DNA of 58,785 bases from CAYRZL01 sp964428795 (GCA_964428795.1 CAYRZL010000007.1:1-58785); one strand, 5' to 3'; shown: positions 1 to 9,141, counted from the stretch's first letter. Translations and numbers: made by a program. Notes: a model not told the origin generated them from the sequence alone.

Positions 1-203
1 CTATCCCCCTCATAATATTCCAAATTTCGGTTTGTTGTTCTGACGAGAGGCTGTGACTCCGAAAGTTTTGGGGGGAGGTGAAGCATCGCATGTCTATAAG
101 GACTGCAAGAGGATGATTTTCTCTTGCAGTCCTTACCTGACATTGCGATGCATTTACGTTGCCAAGCATGCGAAAGAAATCTCCGGTGGAGGTTTTTTAT
201 TCT
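1..203 (+). repeat. Dispersed repeat element A with stem-loop
   Basis: The left border (about 22-88) carries the motif TTTCGGTTT, then CTGACGAGAGGCTGTG, a TTTTGGGGGG run and GTGAAGCATCG. This motif recurs near 24.3, 42.0 and 55.3 kb. It leads into a hairpin: an outer stem pairs 83-94 with 139-151 (one bulge) and an inner perfect 14-bp stem pairs 98-111 with 121-134. After the hairpin come CATTTACGTTGCCAAGCATG and CTCCGGTGGAGG followed by a T-run. The same right border follows a completely different hairpin at 55600-55645. I see no protein-coding signal here. Confidence 0.75.
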
Positions 204-252
204 CAAAGTTTGCCGGGGAAGTATTTACGCCGCCAGCAGAGAAAACGTAGAT

Positions 253-481
253 GTTTCCGAAAGATGACACAAGGTACAGGTGGGACGCTGATTTTGGATC
301 TCTTTGAAATTTTCGTGGTGCTCTTAAAGCAGCGAAAAAGAATGTCAGAAGCCGAGGAGCGTCTTTTCGCACCGCAGGCTTCTATAAAACATTCTTTGGA
401 GCTGGTTTTTAGCAGCACCAGAAAATTGAAACGAAATACAAAATCAGCGTCCCCACCTGTTCCGGGGCATCTTTTGGAAAC
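253..481. repeat. 229-bp imperfect palindrome
   Basis: Positions 253-266 pair with 468-481, 277-295 with about 439-460, 338-346 with 389-397 and 347-353 with 377-383, so nearly the whole stretch folds back on itself around about 365. This explains the open frames seen on both strands, none of which resembles a protein I know or has a good ribosome binding site. It directly follows element A and ends about 55 bp before the plsC promoter. It could be a foldback mobile element or a long structured RNA; the sequence does not decide. Confidence 0.75.
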
Positions 482-537
482 CGCACAAATTCCTCGGGGC
501 AGCGTTTCTCACCCCGATAAACCGGATTTTTTTGTTA

Positions 538-566
538 TTGATTAGGATTTAAGAATGTAATATAAT
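538..566 (+). promoter_or_regulatory. Promoter for plsC
   Basis: TTGATT (538-543), a 17-base spacer and TATAAT (561-566) form a good sigma-A promoter 45 bp upstream of the acyltransferase start codon. Confidence 0.65.
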
Positions 567-610
567 AATGTGTACATATCTGGAAAATAAGGGAGAAAAA
601 GGAATTTTAT

Positions 611-1342
611 ATGATTAGAATGATTTTAAGCTTCATCTTTGCGGGAGCGTACTTAATTTTGACTATCCCGATCCTCGGCATCGAATGGATCATCGGAAAA
701 TTCAACAAACACGCCATGGATATCAGTTCCCTGCGCATGGTTCAATGGGCACTCAGGGTAATATCCAAAATCTGCGGTGTGAAACTGACTGTAATCGGAA
801 AAGAAAATATCCCAAAAGATCAGGCTGTACTCTATGTAAGCAATCACCGAAGCTATTTCGACATTATTCTGTCCTATTCCCTGTGCCCGGGGCTTACAGG
901 ATACACTGCCAAATCATCCATCGAAAAAGTACCTCTTTTAAATGTATGGATGCGCAGGCTTTACTGTCTGTTTATGGATCGGGATGACCTCAAAAAAAGC
1001 TTGAAAACCGTACTGCAGGGCATCGAATACATAAAGCAGGGCGTTTCCATCTGTATTTTCCCGGAAGGAACGAGAAACAAGGAGGACAAACTGCTCCCCT
1101 TTAAGGAAGGCAGTTTAAAGATGGCAGAAAAAACGGGATGTCCGATCATCCCTATGGCAATCTCCAATGCCGGTGCTGTGTGGGAAGATCATTTTCCGAA
1201 AGTGACACCTGCACATGTAATCATCGAGTATGGCAAACCTATTTATCCGAAGGAGCTGCCAAAGGAACAGAAAAAGGGCCTGGGCAGATATACCCAGGAT
1301 ATCATTCAGAATATGCTGGATGCACACAAATCAATGATCTGA
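611..1342 (+). CDS. plsC: 1-acyl-sn-glycerol-3-phosphate acyltransferase family protein
   Basis: A 243-residue membrane-associated acyltransferase that would transfer a fatty acyl group to lysophosphatidic acid in phospholipid synthesis. A hydrophobic N-terminal helix (residues 3-28) precedes the catalytic HX4D motif (H79 to D84, in NHRSYFD) and the substrate-binding FPEGTR motif (150-155). Length fits the PlsC family. The ATG follows AAGGA at a normal distance and the gene has its own promoter at 538-566. Its 3' end overlaps the tail of a decayed MATE gene on the other strand by 12 bp. Family is secure; the exact acceptor lipid is inferred. Confidence 0.93.
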   Translation: MIRMILSFIFAGAYLILTIPILGIEWIIGKFNKHAMDISSLRMVQWALRVISKICGVKLTVIGKENIPKDQAVLYVSNHRSYFDIILSYSLCPGLTGYTAKSSIEKVPLLNVWMRRLYCLFMDRDDLKKSLKTVLQGIEYIKQGVSICIFPEGTRNKEDKLLPFKEGSLKMAEKTGCPIIPMAISNAGAVWEDHFPKVTPAHVIIEYGKPIYPKELPKEQKKGLGRYTQDIIQNMLDAHKSMI

Positions 1343-1986
1343 TCCCAAGGATACTGACACATCCGGATCTGCTGTAAAAATGCTTACTAACTGAGGGGCA
1401 AACAATTGTACGATAACAATCGTTCCCCCTGCAATCAGCAATGTCATCTTTATACAGGTCTTCATGACAGGCCGTGCCCTTTCATATTCTCCTGCCCCCA
1501 GATTTTGCGCCGCCATAGTGGCTGCCGCACTGGTAGTTGCGGAAATAAACAGTTGACAAAAGTCTTTTATTTTATTTGAAACTCCATTTCCGGCAGAAAC
1601 ATCTACCCCATATTTGTTTATGAGCATCATGACAACCAGCCATAAAAAACTGCCATGCTCACAATACCAAGGACAAGAGAAAAAGAAAGCAGCGTACCGG
1701 ATGATTTTTTATAATCCTCTTCCTCTTTATTGCCAAAATATTGCCCCATCAAAACATTTCCGCCTACTGTAAAACCGATCGCTATCTGTGTGATCAGATT
1801 CATGATCAAGCTGGAATTATTGATGGCAGATATGCCATTGCTGCCTATAAAATGCCCCGCAATGATAATATCAACTATACTATATACCGCCTGCAGCAAA
1901 CTGGTAATTACCATTGGAAGCGCATATTGCAATAACTGTTTCGGCACACTTCCATGCGTCATATCATTGGTCTGCATTCCACTCAT
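1331..1986 (-). pseudogene. MATE-family efflux pump remnant with internal deletion
   Basis: Two reading frames on the minus strand give pieces of one MATE transporter. The 5' piece (1986-1627) starts at an ATG with GGAGGTG upstream and covers the first helices (THGSVPKQLLQYALPM, then VYSIVDIIIAGHF). It stops in an ATGA overlap where the second piece (1630-1331) begins in another frame. That piece reads KYGVDVSAGNGVSNKIK and later FTADPD, typical of the middle of a MATE protein. About 100 or more residues between the pieces and the entire C-terminus are missing, against a usual length near 450. It is probably non-functional. It lies directly downstream of a broken GntR regulator, likely its former controller. 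Confidence 0.8.
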
Positions 1987-2011
1987 ATTTGTCACCTCCA
2001 CATCACTAAAT

Positions 2012-2610
2012 TCAGGGAAGTTCATCTGATAGATTTTCTCTAATATACATAATGTGAGCATACATCAATTTGTACGCTGCCTCCTCATCATGTTCTGCAA
2101 TTGCATCATATATCTTCAAATGATACTTATCTGAGATCTGAAAGTACTCAGGATGCTGTTCATAGGTTTTTCTGATATCCCCCTGGATATAACCTGTCTG
2201 ATGCAGCATATCAATAAACTGGATAAAAAAACTATTGTGTGAAGCAGCGGCAAATCCAAGATGCACCAACTCATCCAGCTCTATTACCTTTTCATAATTA
2301 TAAGCAAGCTGAAGATTCTGAACCGCCTGATGAAACTGTTCGTTGGCAGATCGTATCTTCTCCAAATCTGTGTCTGTGGCATTTCTGGCAGCCAGTTTTA
2401 CTGCGATAGACTCGGTATATAAACGGGCATCCAGCATCTCTTCCAGAAAAGAATCACTCAAAAAAGCGTAGGTCTGCAGCACCTTTTTCAATGCCCCCGG
2501 CCGATATACTGCGATATAATTTTCTCCGCCCCAAAATGCTGAACAAGTGACGTGTGTAACGGTCGAAAATGTGGGTTATCCAGTATTTTTGATATCATTT
2601 CTTTTTCCAT
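2012..2610 (-). pseudogene. GntR/FadR-type regulator remnant lacking its DNA-binding domain
   Basis: A start codon at 2610 with GGAGGAG upstream opens a frame that ends after 40 residues at 2488. A second frame from about 2491 encodes 159 residues that match an FCD ligand-binding domain (helical, with RLYTESIAVKLAA and the HxxxxD-like segment near YHLKIYDAIAEHDEEAAYKLM). The winged-helix domain that should lie between is absent and the frame changes at the junction. The FCD domain alone could still be made, but it could not bind the DNA as a normal FadR-family repressor. The decayed MATE gene follows 25 bp downstream. Confidence 0.75.
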
Positions 2611-2655
2611 AGCTCCTCCATGCATATATTCAGCTAACGTTTTTATTCACCTGTA

Positions 2656-4092
2656 TTAGCTCTTTGCATATGCCTCCCGAATCGCAGTGATGATCTTCGG
2701 ATACTCCATAAAATGAGACGCCTTTATAAGCACCGTATCCTCTGGCTGCAAATATTCAAGCAACGCAGGAGTCAGAGCGTTCCGGTCAGCAAAATAGTGT
2801 ACCTCCATCCCGCCTTTTTTTGCCGTCTCCGCCATATGTCTGCATAGATCTCCCGCACAGAACAGCACATCGATATCCTTTTCTGCAGCATATGAACCTA
2901 TCCCGGCATGAAGAGCAGCCTCATTTTCGCCAAGCTCACCCATATCGCCAAGCACAGCGATCTTACGCTTTAATCCGTCCTGCAGCACATCCAATGCAGC
3001 CTTCATGGACACCGGATTTGCATTGTAGCAGTCATCGATCACCAGCAGATCGCCGATTTCCATGAGATTGGTACGACCGTCAATGGTTTTTGCACCGGAA
3101 ATACCCTGTACGATCTCCCGGTTGGTCAATCCCATCACACGTCCCACACAGGCCGCCGCCAGTGCGTTACAAACATTGTGAGCTCCCGGGATCGGCTCAC
3201 GCACCGATATACTCTCCTCCGGGAAATTCAGCGTCATAGCCATCCCCTTCAGACCGAGATTTTCCACCCCGGACGCAGTCACCTCATATCCCGTATTCCG
3301 GTGCGATCCCTCCGCCGGACTTCCGGTATCATCCTTCATTGCTTCATCCGGCGCACACACATGATAGCGCATCGGCGTCACACCCTTCACCGAATCAATG
3401 AGAGACAGCTTGTCGTCATCACCGTTTAATACGATAGCGCCATCCGGCTTTAAGAAATCAAATATCTCTGATTTTGCCTTCAAAATACCGTCTCTTGTCT
3501 TTAAATTTTCCAGATGGCACAGGCCAATATTGGTAATAACACAAATATCCGGCTTTGCAATAGCTGCCAGACGATGCATCTCGCCAAAATCAGAGATTCC
3601 CATCTCTACCACTGCCACCTGATGCTCCTCCCGAATCCGAAGGATCGTAAGGGGAAGTCCCACCTCATTGTTAAAATTTCCCACTGTTTTCAGTACATTG
3701 TACTTTTGCCCAAGCACCGCAGAGATCATCTCTTTTGTGCTGGTCTTGCCCACGCTTCCGGTAATCCCCACAAATTTGATATCCAATACGGAGCGGTAAT
3801 AAGCCGCAATATCCTTCAATGCCTGCAAGGTGGATTCCACCAGAATATAACACCCCGGCACATTCTCCGGTATATACTCCACCACTGCCGCCGCCGCACC
3901 CTGTTCAAATACCTTTGCAAGAAATTTGTGTCCGTCCACACGCTCACCTTTCACTGCAAAAAACAGGTAATCCTGATCTATCTGGCGGCTGTCCTGGACA
4001 CCGCCCCGAATCTCGATCTGCCTGTGCTCCTCAGTTCCGAAAAACGTACCGCCGCAGGCAGCGCAAATATGCTCCAATGTCATCTGTTTCAT
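2656..4092 (-). CDS. murF: UDP-N-acetylmuramoyl-tripeptide--D-alanyl-D-alanine ligase
   Basis: A cytoplasmic Mur ligase that adds D-Ala-D-Ala to UDP-MurNAc-tripeptide using ATP, the last soluble step of peptidoglycan precursor synthesis. The 478 residues have the N-terminal MurF UDP-binding domain (1-95), the ATP loop TGSVGKTST (111-119), the central Mur ligase domain and a C-terminal domain with the conserved DDCYNANPVSM segment. Length is normal. The start codon lies 4 bp after the stop of ddl, whose product is its substrate, so the two are co-transcribed and functionally linked. Confidence 0.97.
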   Translation of the reverse strand: MKQMTLEHICAACGGTFFGTEEHRQIEIRGGVQDSRQIDQDYLFFAVKGERVDGHKFLAKVFEQGAAAAVVEYIPENVPGCYILVESTLQALKDIAAYYRSVLDIKFVGITGSVGKTSTKEMISAVLGQKYNVLKTVGNFNNEVGLPLTILRIREEHQVAVVEMGISDFGEMHRLAAIAKPDICVITNIGLCHLENLKTRDGILKAKSEIFDFLKPDGAIVLNGDDDKLSLIDSVKGVTPMRYHVCAPDEAMKDDTGSPAEGSHRNTGYEVTASGVENLGLKGMAMTLNFPEESISVREPIPGAHNVCNALAAACVGRVMGLTNREIVQGISGAKTIDGRTNLMEIGDLLVIDDCYNANPVSMKAALDVLQDGLKRKIAVLGDMGELGENEAALHAGIGSYAAEKDIDVLFCAGDLCRHMAETAKKGGMEVHYFADRNALTPALLEYLQPEDTVLIKASHFMEYPKIITAIREAYAKS

Positions 4093-4096
4093 CTGT

Positions 4097-5155
4097 TTAT
4101 CTCTCCTGGTATTTCTTCATGGAAATCTGAACGATTTTTTCACACAAATCCTCATAGGAAAGTCCGATCACCTGAGCCTCCTGAGGCAGCAGACTGGTGG
4201 ATGTCATTCCCGGCAGGGTATTTGCCTCCAGACAGAACATCTCCTGCTTCTCATTCAACAGAAAATCCATACGGGCATAGGTGGAAAATCCAAATGCCTT
4301 TGCCACCTCTACAGCATATTTCTGCATCTGCTCTGTGATATTTTGGGGCAGTTCTGCCGGACAGGTCTCCACAGCACTTCCCGCTTTATATTTGTTCTTA
4401 TAATCATAAAATCCTTCGATCGGTGCAATTTCAATCACCGGCAATGCCTCATATTCAATGACGCCAACAGAAAATTCTCTTCCCTTTATGTAATCCTCCA
4501 CGATCACCTGATCCTCCCAGCAAAAAGCATCATCCAATGCCTGCTGAAATTCCCCTTCATCCCGCACAATGGAAACTCCGATACTGGAGCCTCCGCTGCA
4601 TGGCTTCACTACGCAGGGCAGACACAGACCCGTATCTGCAAAAGCAATGTTTTTCTGCTCTTTTCCCAGAGAAATACCGCCCGGTGTAGGAATCCCGTTT
4701 GCAAAAAACAACTGCTTTGAAATCCCTTTATCCATAGCTATGGCACTGATCATACAACCGGAGCCGGTGTAACGGACACCAAACAGATCCAACGCTGCCT
4801 GTACCTTTCCATTCTCTCCCTGCTCACCATGCAGTGCCAGAAATACGATATCGGCAATCCGGCATACCTCCAGAACATTTGGTCCAAAAAACACATTCGG
4901 ATCATCCTGACGTAAGGCTTTTACCGCCTCCAGATCCGGCGCCTCCTCCGGGATGTTTCCCGGGGTGTCGCCAAATTCCTCTGCCCGGTCAAAAATATCG
5001 TTTAAATCCTCCTCCGGTCTGTCAAAACCCAGAAAAACATCCACCAGCAATACCCGGTGTCCTTTTTTTTTCAACGCCCGGTATATATTTTTTCCGGATG
5101 CCAGAGACACATCCCTCTCCGTGCTCAGACCTCCCGATAAAACTACTATATCCAT
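4097..5155 (-). CDS. ddl: D-alanine--D-alanine ligase
   Basis: An ATP-grasp enzyme that joins two D-alanines, feeding MurF encoded just downstream. The 352-residue product starts at the ATG with AGAAGGAG upstream; a longer frame reaching 5200 adds a basic, unconserved extension. Visible signatures are the N-terminal LSGGLSTERDVSLASG loop, LHGEQGENGKVQ, the CVVKPCSGGSSIGV ATP-grasp segment and the metal-binding FCLEANTLPGMT near the C-terminus. It lies 64 bp downstream of a promoter at 5219-5247 and forms a two-gene operon with murF. Confidence 0.97.
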   Translation of the reverse strand: MDIVVLSGGLSTERDVSLASGKNIYRALKKKGHRVLLVDVFLGFDRPEEDLNDIFDRAEEFGDTPGNIPEEAPDLEAVKALRQDDPNVFFGPNVLEVCRIADIVFLALHGEQGENGKVQAALDLFGVRYTGSGCMISAIAMDKGISKQLFFANGIPTPGGISLGKEQKNIAFADTGLCLPCVVKPCSGGSSIGVSIVRDEGEFQQALDDAFCWEDQVIVEDYIKGREFSVGVIEYEALPVIEIAPIEGFYDYKNKYKAGSAVETCPAELPQNITEQMQKYAVEVAKAFGFSTYARMDFLLNEKQEMFCLEANTLPGMTSTSLLPQEAQVIGLSYEDLCEKIVQISMKKYQER

Positions 5156-5218
5156 AAATTTTCTCCTTCTATTTACTCTGCTCACGCCTGCGGCTCTCAA
5201 CCCCCCGGCGCTTTATCC

Positions 5219-5247
5219 ATAGTATACCAATTACCATCAGCTTTCAA
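5219..5247 (-). promoter_or_regulatory. Promoter for ddl-murF
   Basis: On the minus strand, TTGAAA (5242-5247) and TACTAT (5219-5224) are separated by 17 bases. A TATACT hexamer overlaps the -10 with 15-base spacing. It is the only promoter-like sequence between the MoxR gene and ddl. Confidence 0.5.
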
Positions 5248-5291
5248 GCTATATCTTGCCGATGTTTACGCATTTCCGTGAAAAAGCACGG

Positions 5292-6794
5292 TTATTCCAA
5301 TTCCAGAATAAGCTGCTCCAAAATCTGATTCTGGCGTTCCTGAATCATGAGTTTTTCACTGAAACGGCCGTATTCCTCACTTGCGTATCTGCCGAGAAAC
5401 CGGGTGGCATAACGGTTTTTTGTCAATTCAGTCAAAAGAAGCAGCATCTCCTGTCCGTTTCCAAATACCTGATCCACAAATCCGAACAAATGAGATAAAT
5501 GCGCTCCGGTCTGCTCCGCCTGCATTCTCAGGCTTTCCGCATGACGTGAAAATGATTGTCTGAAACAATCAAACACCTCCCCCTGCGCTGCGTCAGCAGG
5601 AAGCTTCTTTCCATCCAAAATCAGCGCTCCAAGCTCCCTCACAAAGCAGCGTGTAATGTACTCCTTTTCCCGGCTGATCGTGCCCCGAAGCTGCTCCAAT
5701 TCCAGAGCTGCCTTTTCCTTCTCCAGACGCTGCTCCAGCACCTGTATCAAATTGCCGCTCATGGATTTTGCACGTTTCAGCTCATCCCTTAATAGCAGCA
5801 TCCATTTTTCTTTTAGCATAACCTGCCTCATCTGTCCGGTAACTATGTCCAAAAGCATATTTACCAGCATGACTTTCTCATCAAACGGGGCGCCCTTCGC
5901 CCGGCTGCGGATAACAGGAGATTCCGTCCCTTCCAGAATCCGGTCCAACTGATAATCAGAACGATATTTCTGATACAGCTCAAAAAACATGCCAAATTCC
6001 TCAGCCACCTTTTTAAACTGAATATACTGCCCGAACAACTCCGGATCCACGGTAATTTGATTTTTCTCATAGAGAACGATCATTTTAGACAGATCTTCCC
6101 AACCTCTTGCTGTCACGAACTGTTTTCCGTCTATGGTCGTCTCAATCCGGTAAAAATCCTCCGGATGCAGTTCCAGATAGGCGCGGATTGCCGGATGTAC
6201 CTCCCGCTCTATGGCATAATCTTTCCACACTTCAAAATCCGGCTCCACATCCATCCGTTTCAGCCGATCCCATGTAACAATATCAAAATCGCGTACCGAT
6301 TTATTATACTCCGGTGGATTGCCCGCAGTTACCACGATCCATCCCTTTGGGATCTGATGTGTTCCAAAGGTTTTATACTGCAAAAACTGCAGCATGGCAG
6401 GCGCTAATGTCTCCGACACGCAGTTGATCTCATCCAGAAAAAGGATTCCCTCCTTCAGCCCTGTTTTCTCTATTTTATTGTATACAGATGCCACGATTTC
6501 GCTCATGGTATATTCCGCAACATGACAGGTGATTCCGCCAAAATCCTTTTCCACAATAAAAGGCAGCCCCAAAGCGCTCTGTCTCGTATGGTGCGTCATA
6601 GAGTAGGATACCAGCCCAACCCCAAGCTCTTCGGCAATCTGCTGCATAATGGCAGTTTTACCGATACCGGGAGGTCCCATGAGAAACACCGGACGCTGAT
6701 ATTCCGTGTTCAGACAGTAATTGCCGAATTCGTCCTTTGAAAAATATACCTGCATGGTATGTTTTATCTGTTCTTTCGCTTCTTTGATATTCAT
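5292..6794 (-). CDS. MoxR-type AAA ATPase
   Basis: A 500-residue AAA+ ATPase with Walker A GPPGIGKT (40-47), Walker B ILFLDE (117-122) and a sensor-1 type TAGNPPEYN. The second half (about 290-500) is helical and charged and does not resemble the standard short MoxR lid, so it may be a partner-binding domain. The start codon overlaps the stop of the upstream LRR gene as ATGA, with GAGGAT/GGGAG as ribosome site, so translation is coupled. The third member of the cassette is a VWA protein. MoxR/VWA pairs are known to act as chaperone-like complexes on metalloproteins or surface complexes; the client here is unknown. Confidence 0.88.
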   Translation of the reverse strand: MNIKEAKEQIKHTMQVYFSKDEFGNYCLNTEYQRPVFLMGPPGIGKTAIMQQIAEELGVGLVSYSMTHHTRQSALGLPFIVEKDFGGITCHVAEYTMSEIVASVYNKIEKTGLKEGILFLDEINCVSETLAPAMLQFLQYKTFGTHQIPKGWIVVTAGNPPEYNKSVRDFDIVTWDRLKRMDVEPDFEVWKDYAIEREVHPAIRAYLELHPEDFYRIETTIDGKQFVTARGWEDLSKMIVLYEKNQITVDPELFGQYIQFKKVAEEFGMFFELYQKYRSDYQLDRILEGTESPVIRSRAKGAPFDEKVMLVNMLLDIVTGQMRQVMLKEKWMLLLRDELKRAKSMSGNLIQVLEQRLEKEKAALELEQLRGTISREKEYITRCFVRELGALILDGKKLPADAAQGEVFDCFRQSFSRHAESLRMQAEQTGAHLSHLFGFVDQVFGNGQEMLLLLTELTKNRYATRFLGRYASEEYGRFSEKLMIQERQNQILEQLILELE

Positions 6795-7672
6795 AGCTCC
6801 CACATATCCTCGTTGTTCTCAAAATGTTCTTTTTTATACCGCAGCAGCATGGAGGTCATCTCCACATCTTCCTGCTCCCTTGCCTTTTCCACCAATACAG
6901 CCAGCTCCTCATCGGTCAGAAAATCATAGGTCAAAAACACCTTCATCGCCGGATGACATTTCAGCGCAATGATCCTCTCCCCGACTCTCCGTGCCTGATC
7001 CCGCATAAACGCCTCATAAAGACGCTGTTGATAAAAGGTATGCAAATCCCTGCAGGATAAATACAGCATGGCAAACATAGTCTGCTCATCAATGGCATAG
7101 TTTATAATCTGCACGCCGGGTATATAACCTCTCTGCAGGGAAGAACACCCGTAAAAGGTCATACGTCCCACATCAGACACCACCGACGGAAGAGAGATTT
7201 CCTCCAGTGACCTGCACAGATAAAACACTTCCTCATCCACCCCCGTAATCGTCTCCGGCAATGTCAGCTCCTTTAAATTGACACAGGCAAAAAAAGTTCC
7301 TCTCGAAAGCGTTCTCAAACCTCTTGAAATCACTGCCCTTTTCAGACCGCTGCATTTTGCAAAAGAACGTCTTCCTAAAAACTGCACCGTATCCGGCATG
7401 ACGATCTCCGTCAGACTGCGGCATCCATCAAAGGCTTCATGTCCAATGACAGTCAGATTCTTTGGTAAATGAATCTCTCTCAAAGCCGCACACTCCCCGA
7501 ATGCCTGGGTTCCAATGCGTTTCACACTGTCCGGCAGAATAATCTTCTCTATAAAGTCACAGAAATAAAAGGATCTGTCCTCAATATCCTGTATTCCCTC
7601 CGGAACGACGACGACCTTCTCCTGTCCGGTATATTTTACTATTCCTTTTCCGCTTATCTGAAAATCTTCCAT
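6791..7672 (-). CDS. Leucine-rich repeat protein (BspA/LRR_5 type), no signal peptide
   Basis: A 293-residue protein with about seven tandem LRR_5 repeats (roughly residues 20-185), each with the pattern I-xx-xAF-x-xCxxLxxIxLPxxL. A 100-residue helical C-terminal region follows. Most LRR_5 proteins of gut bacteria are secreted adhesins; this one has no signal peptide, membrane segment or wall anchor and so should stay in the cytoplasm. It sits between a VWA gene (55 bp upstream) and a MoxR ATPase gene (4-bp overlap downstream). This suggests a scaffold or client-recognition role in the same complex, which is my inference. Confidence 0.85.
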   Translation of the reverse strand: MEDFQISGKGIVKYTGQEKVVVVPEGIQDIEDRSFYFCDFIEKIILPDSVKRIGTQAFGECAALREIHLPKNLTVIGHEAFDGCRSLTEIVMPDTVQFLGRRSFAKCSGLKRAVISRGLRTLSRGTFFACVNLKELTLPETITGVDEEVFYLCRSLEEISLPSVVSDVGRMTFYGCSSLQRGYIPGVQIINYAIDEQTMFAMLYLSCRDLHTFYQQRLYEAFMRDQARRVGERIIALKCHPAMKVFLTYDFLTDEELAVLVEKAREQEDVEMTSMLLRYKKEHFENNEDMWEL

Positions 7673-7726
7673 ATCCGCAATCTCCGTACTCCATCTGTTT
7701 TACGCGCATTCCCCACCCGCAGCTTC

Positions 7727-9085
7727 TCACATATCCGCTTCCAGTTCATAGTCCATCAGCACCAGCTTCATCGCCCAGGCAGGCACCTTCGGTTCCCGGA
7801 AATGATGTTCCAGAAACACAAATGCAGTCTCATAGGACGGTTTTTGAGTCGGAAACGTCCCCTCCCCGTCGGTGAAATAGATCAATCCTTTCAGGTTTGT
7901 AAACTCCCCGGTCTTTATCAACTGCTCCACATGATCAAATGCGGGACGAAAATCCGTTCCTCCAAGGCCATGTATCTCCATATTACGCACATAATGCTCC
8001 ACGTCTTCTCTGCCGGTGATCTTCACATCATTCTGCACCCGGTCATCACACTGAATGATATGCAGATTGATCTTCGAGAAAAAATTTTCATTCTGAAGGA
8101 GAATGTTGTAAGTCCGCTCCACAAATGCCTGAGCCAGCTCTCCCGCCACAGAAGCGGACGTATCTATGACGATCACAAACTCTTTTATTTTTTTCAGCTC
8201 TTTATATTCCAGCGGCTCCACCAGCGGCACATTGCCATACAGATTCAATCCATAGGTATAAAATGTATAGTCAAACTCCTCATCATTGATCTGCATCTTT
8301 TCCCCAAGGGTAAAAAATTTCTGTAAAAACAGACTGTAATCATACTTATCCCGATTTACCTGCCGCAGATTCTGCATCATACTGTCACTGTTTTCCGCCT
8401 GGGACTGCTGAAGATAATCCAGCTCTGATATGGCTTTTTTGCTGATCTGCGCCCAGAGAAGCTCCATCCCTTCCGTATCCAGCTTTTGGCCCTTTCCGGG
8501 ATTATAAACATCCTCGCTCTCTTCCTCCGACGGATTATCCAAATCCTCATTTACAAGGCGCCAGCCCCCATGATCATCCCCCTGAAACACACTGCCAAGG
8601 GCATATAATTCCTCCTCCGGCAGATTCATCTTTTTAAAGTGATGATACAACACCTCTGCTGTCAGCGTGGGAAATTGCTGCTTTAACTGACAAATCAACT
8701 CCTGCTGCAGCTCTGAACGCTTCACATACAAAAGAGGCTCCTCCAGCTCATTGATGATATTTTCCACCGTAATATCACATGCCAGATTCCAGCAGGGCCC
8801 CTGATAGGATTCCTTCGCATACATATGACGGAACAGACAATGCAGAATACAGTGCATATAATAACGGATCGTGGAATTACGTTCATTCCGGTAATGCTGC
8901 AACACCGGAAGTACGCCAAAGTACAGCTTCTTCCCGTCACAGGCGAAGGTCACATTCTCCGCCGGTTCCAACTGCAGCAGATCCAGAGCTCTTGCCAGAA
9001 ACCGAAACCGGATCAGCAGTGTATTCTTATGTAGCTGCATGAGTTCACAGGCAAGCCGCTTTGCCTTTTCTTCCATCTCTGCCAC
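7727..9085 (-). CDS. DUF2201-like protein: putative metallopeptidase domain plus VWA-like domain
   Basis: A 452-residue protein. The N-terminal half has an H-x3-H-x4-H cluster (H78, H82, H87) followed by WNLACDITVENIIN, the pattern of the putative metallopeptidase domain of DUF2201 proteins. The C-terminal half is VWA-like with a MIDAS sequence DTSAS (308-312) and a later GGTDFRPAF. I chose the GTG start because AAGGAGG lies seven bases upstream; an ATG seven codons earlier sits upstream of that site and has no site of its own. It is the first gene of a VWA-LRR-MoxR operon. Peptidase activity is not established for this family. Confidence 0.85.
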   Translation of the reverse strand: MAEMEEKAKRLACELMQLHKNTLLIRFRFLARALDLLQLEPAENVTFACDGKKLYFGVLPVLQHYRNERNSTIRYYMHCILHCLFRHMYAKESYQGPCWNLACDITVENIINELEEPLLYVKRSELQQELICQLKQQFPTLTAEVLYHHFKKMNLPEEELYALGSVFQGDDHGGWRLVNEDLDNPSEEESEDVYNPGKGQKLDTEGMELLWAQISKKAISELDYLQQSQAENSDSMMQNLRQVNRDKYDYSLFLQKFFTLGEKMQINDEEFDYTFYTYGLNLYGNVPLVEPLEYKELKKIKEFVIVIDTSASVAGELAQAFVERTYNILLQNENFFSKINLHIIQCDDRVQNDVKITGREDVEHYVRNMEIHGLGGTDFRPAFDHVEQLIKTGEFTNLKGLIYFTDGEGTFPTQKPSYETAFVFLEHHFREPKVPAWAMKLVLMDYELEADM

Positions 9086-9141
9086 AGTCATTCCTCCTTC
9101 ATTCATTACCCTTCACCATACCATATTGCATGATCGAAAAC

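Noticed and set aside
159..545. 128-codon open frame on the plus strand and shorter frames on the minus strand
   Set aside because: They lie in the 229-bp palindrome and repeat element; both strands are open because of the symmetry, there is no ribosome binding site and no protein-like pattern.
5156..5200. N-terminal extension of ddl to 5200
   Set aside because: The extra 15 residues are basic and unconserved, and AGAAGGAG sits inside them at the right distance for the ATG at 5155.
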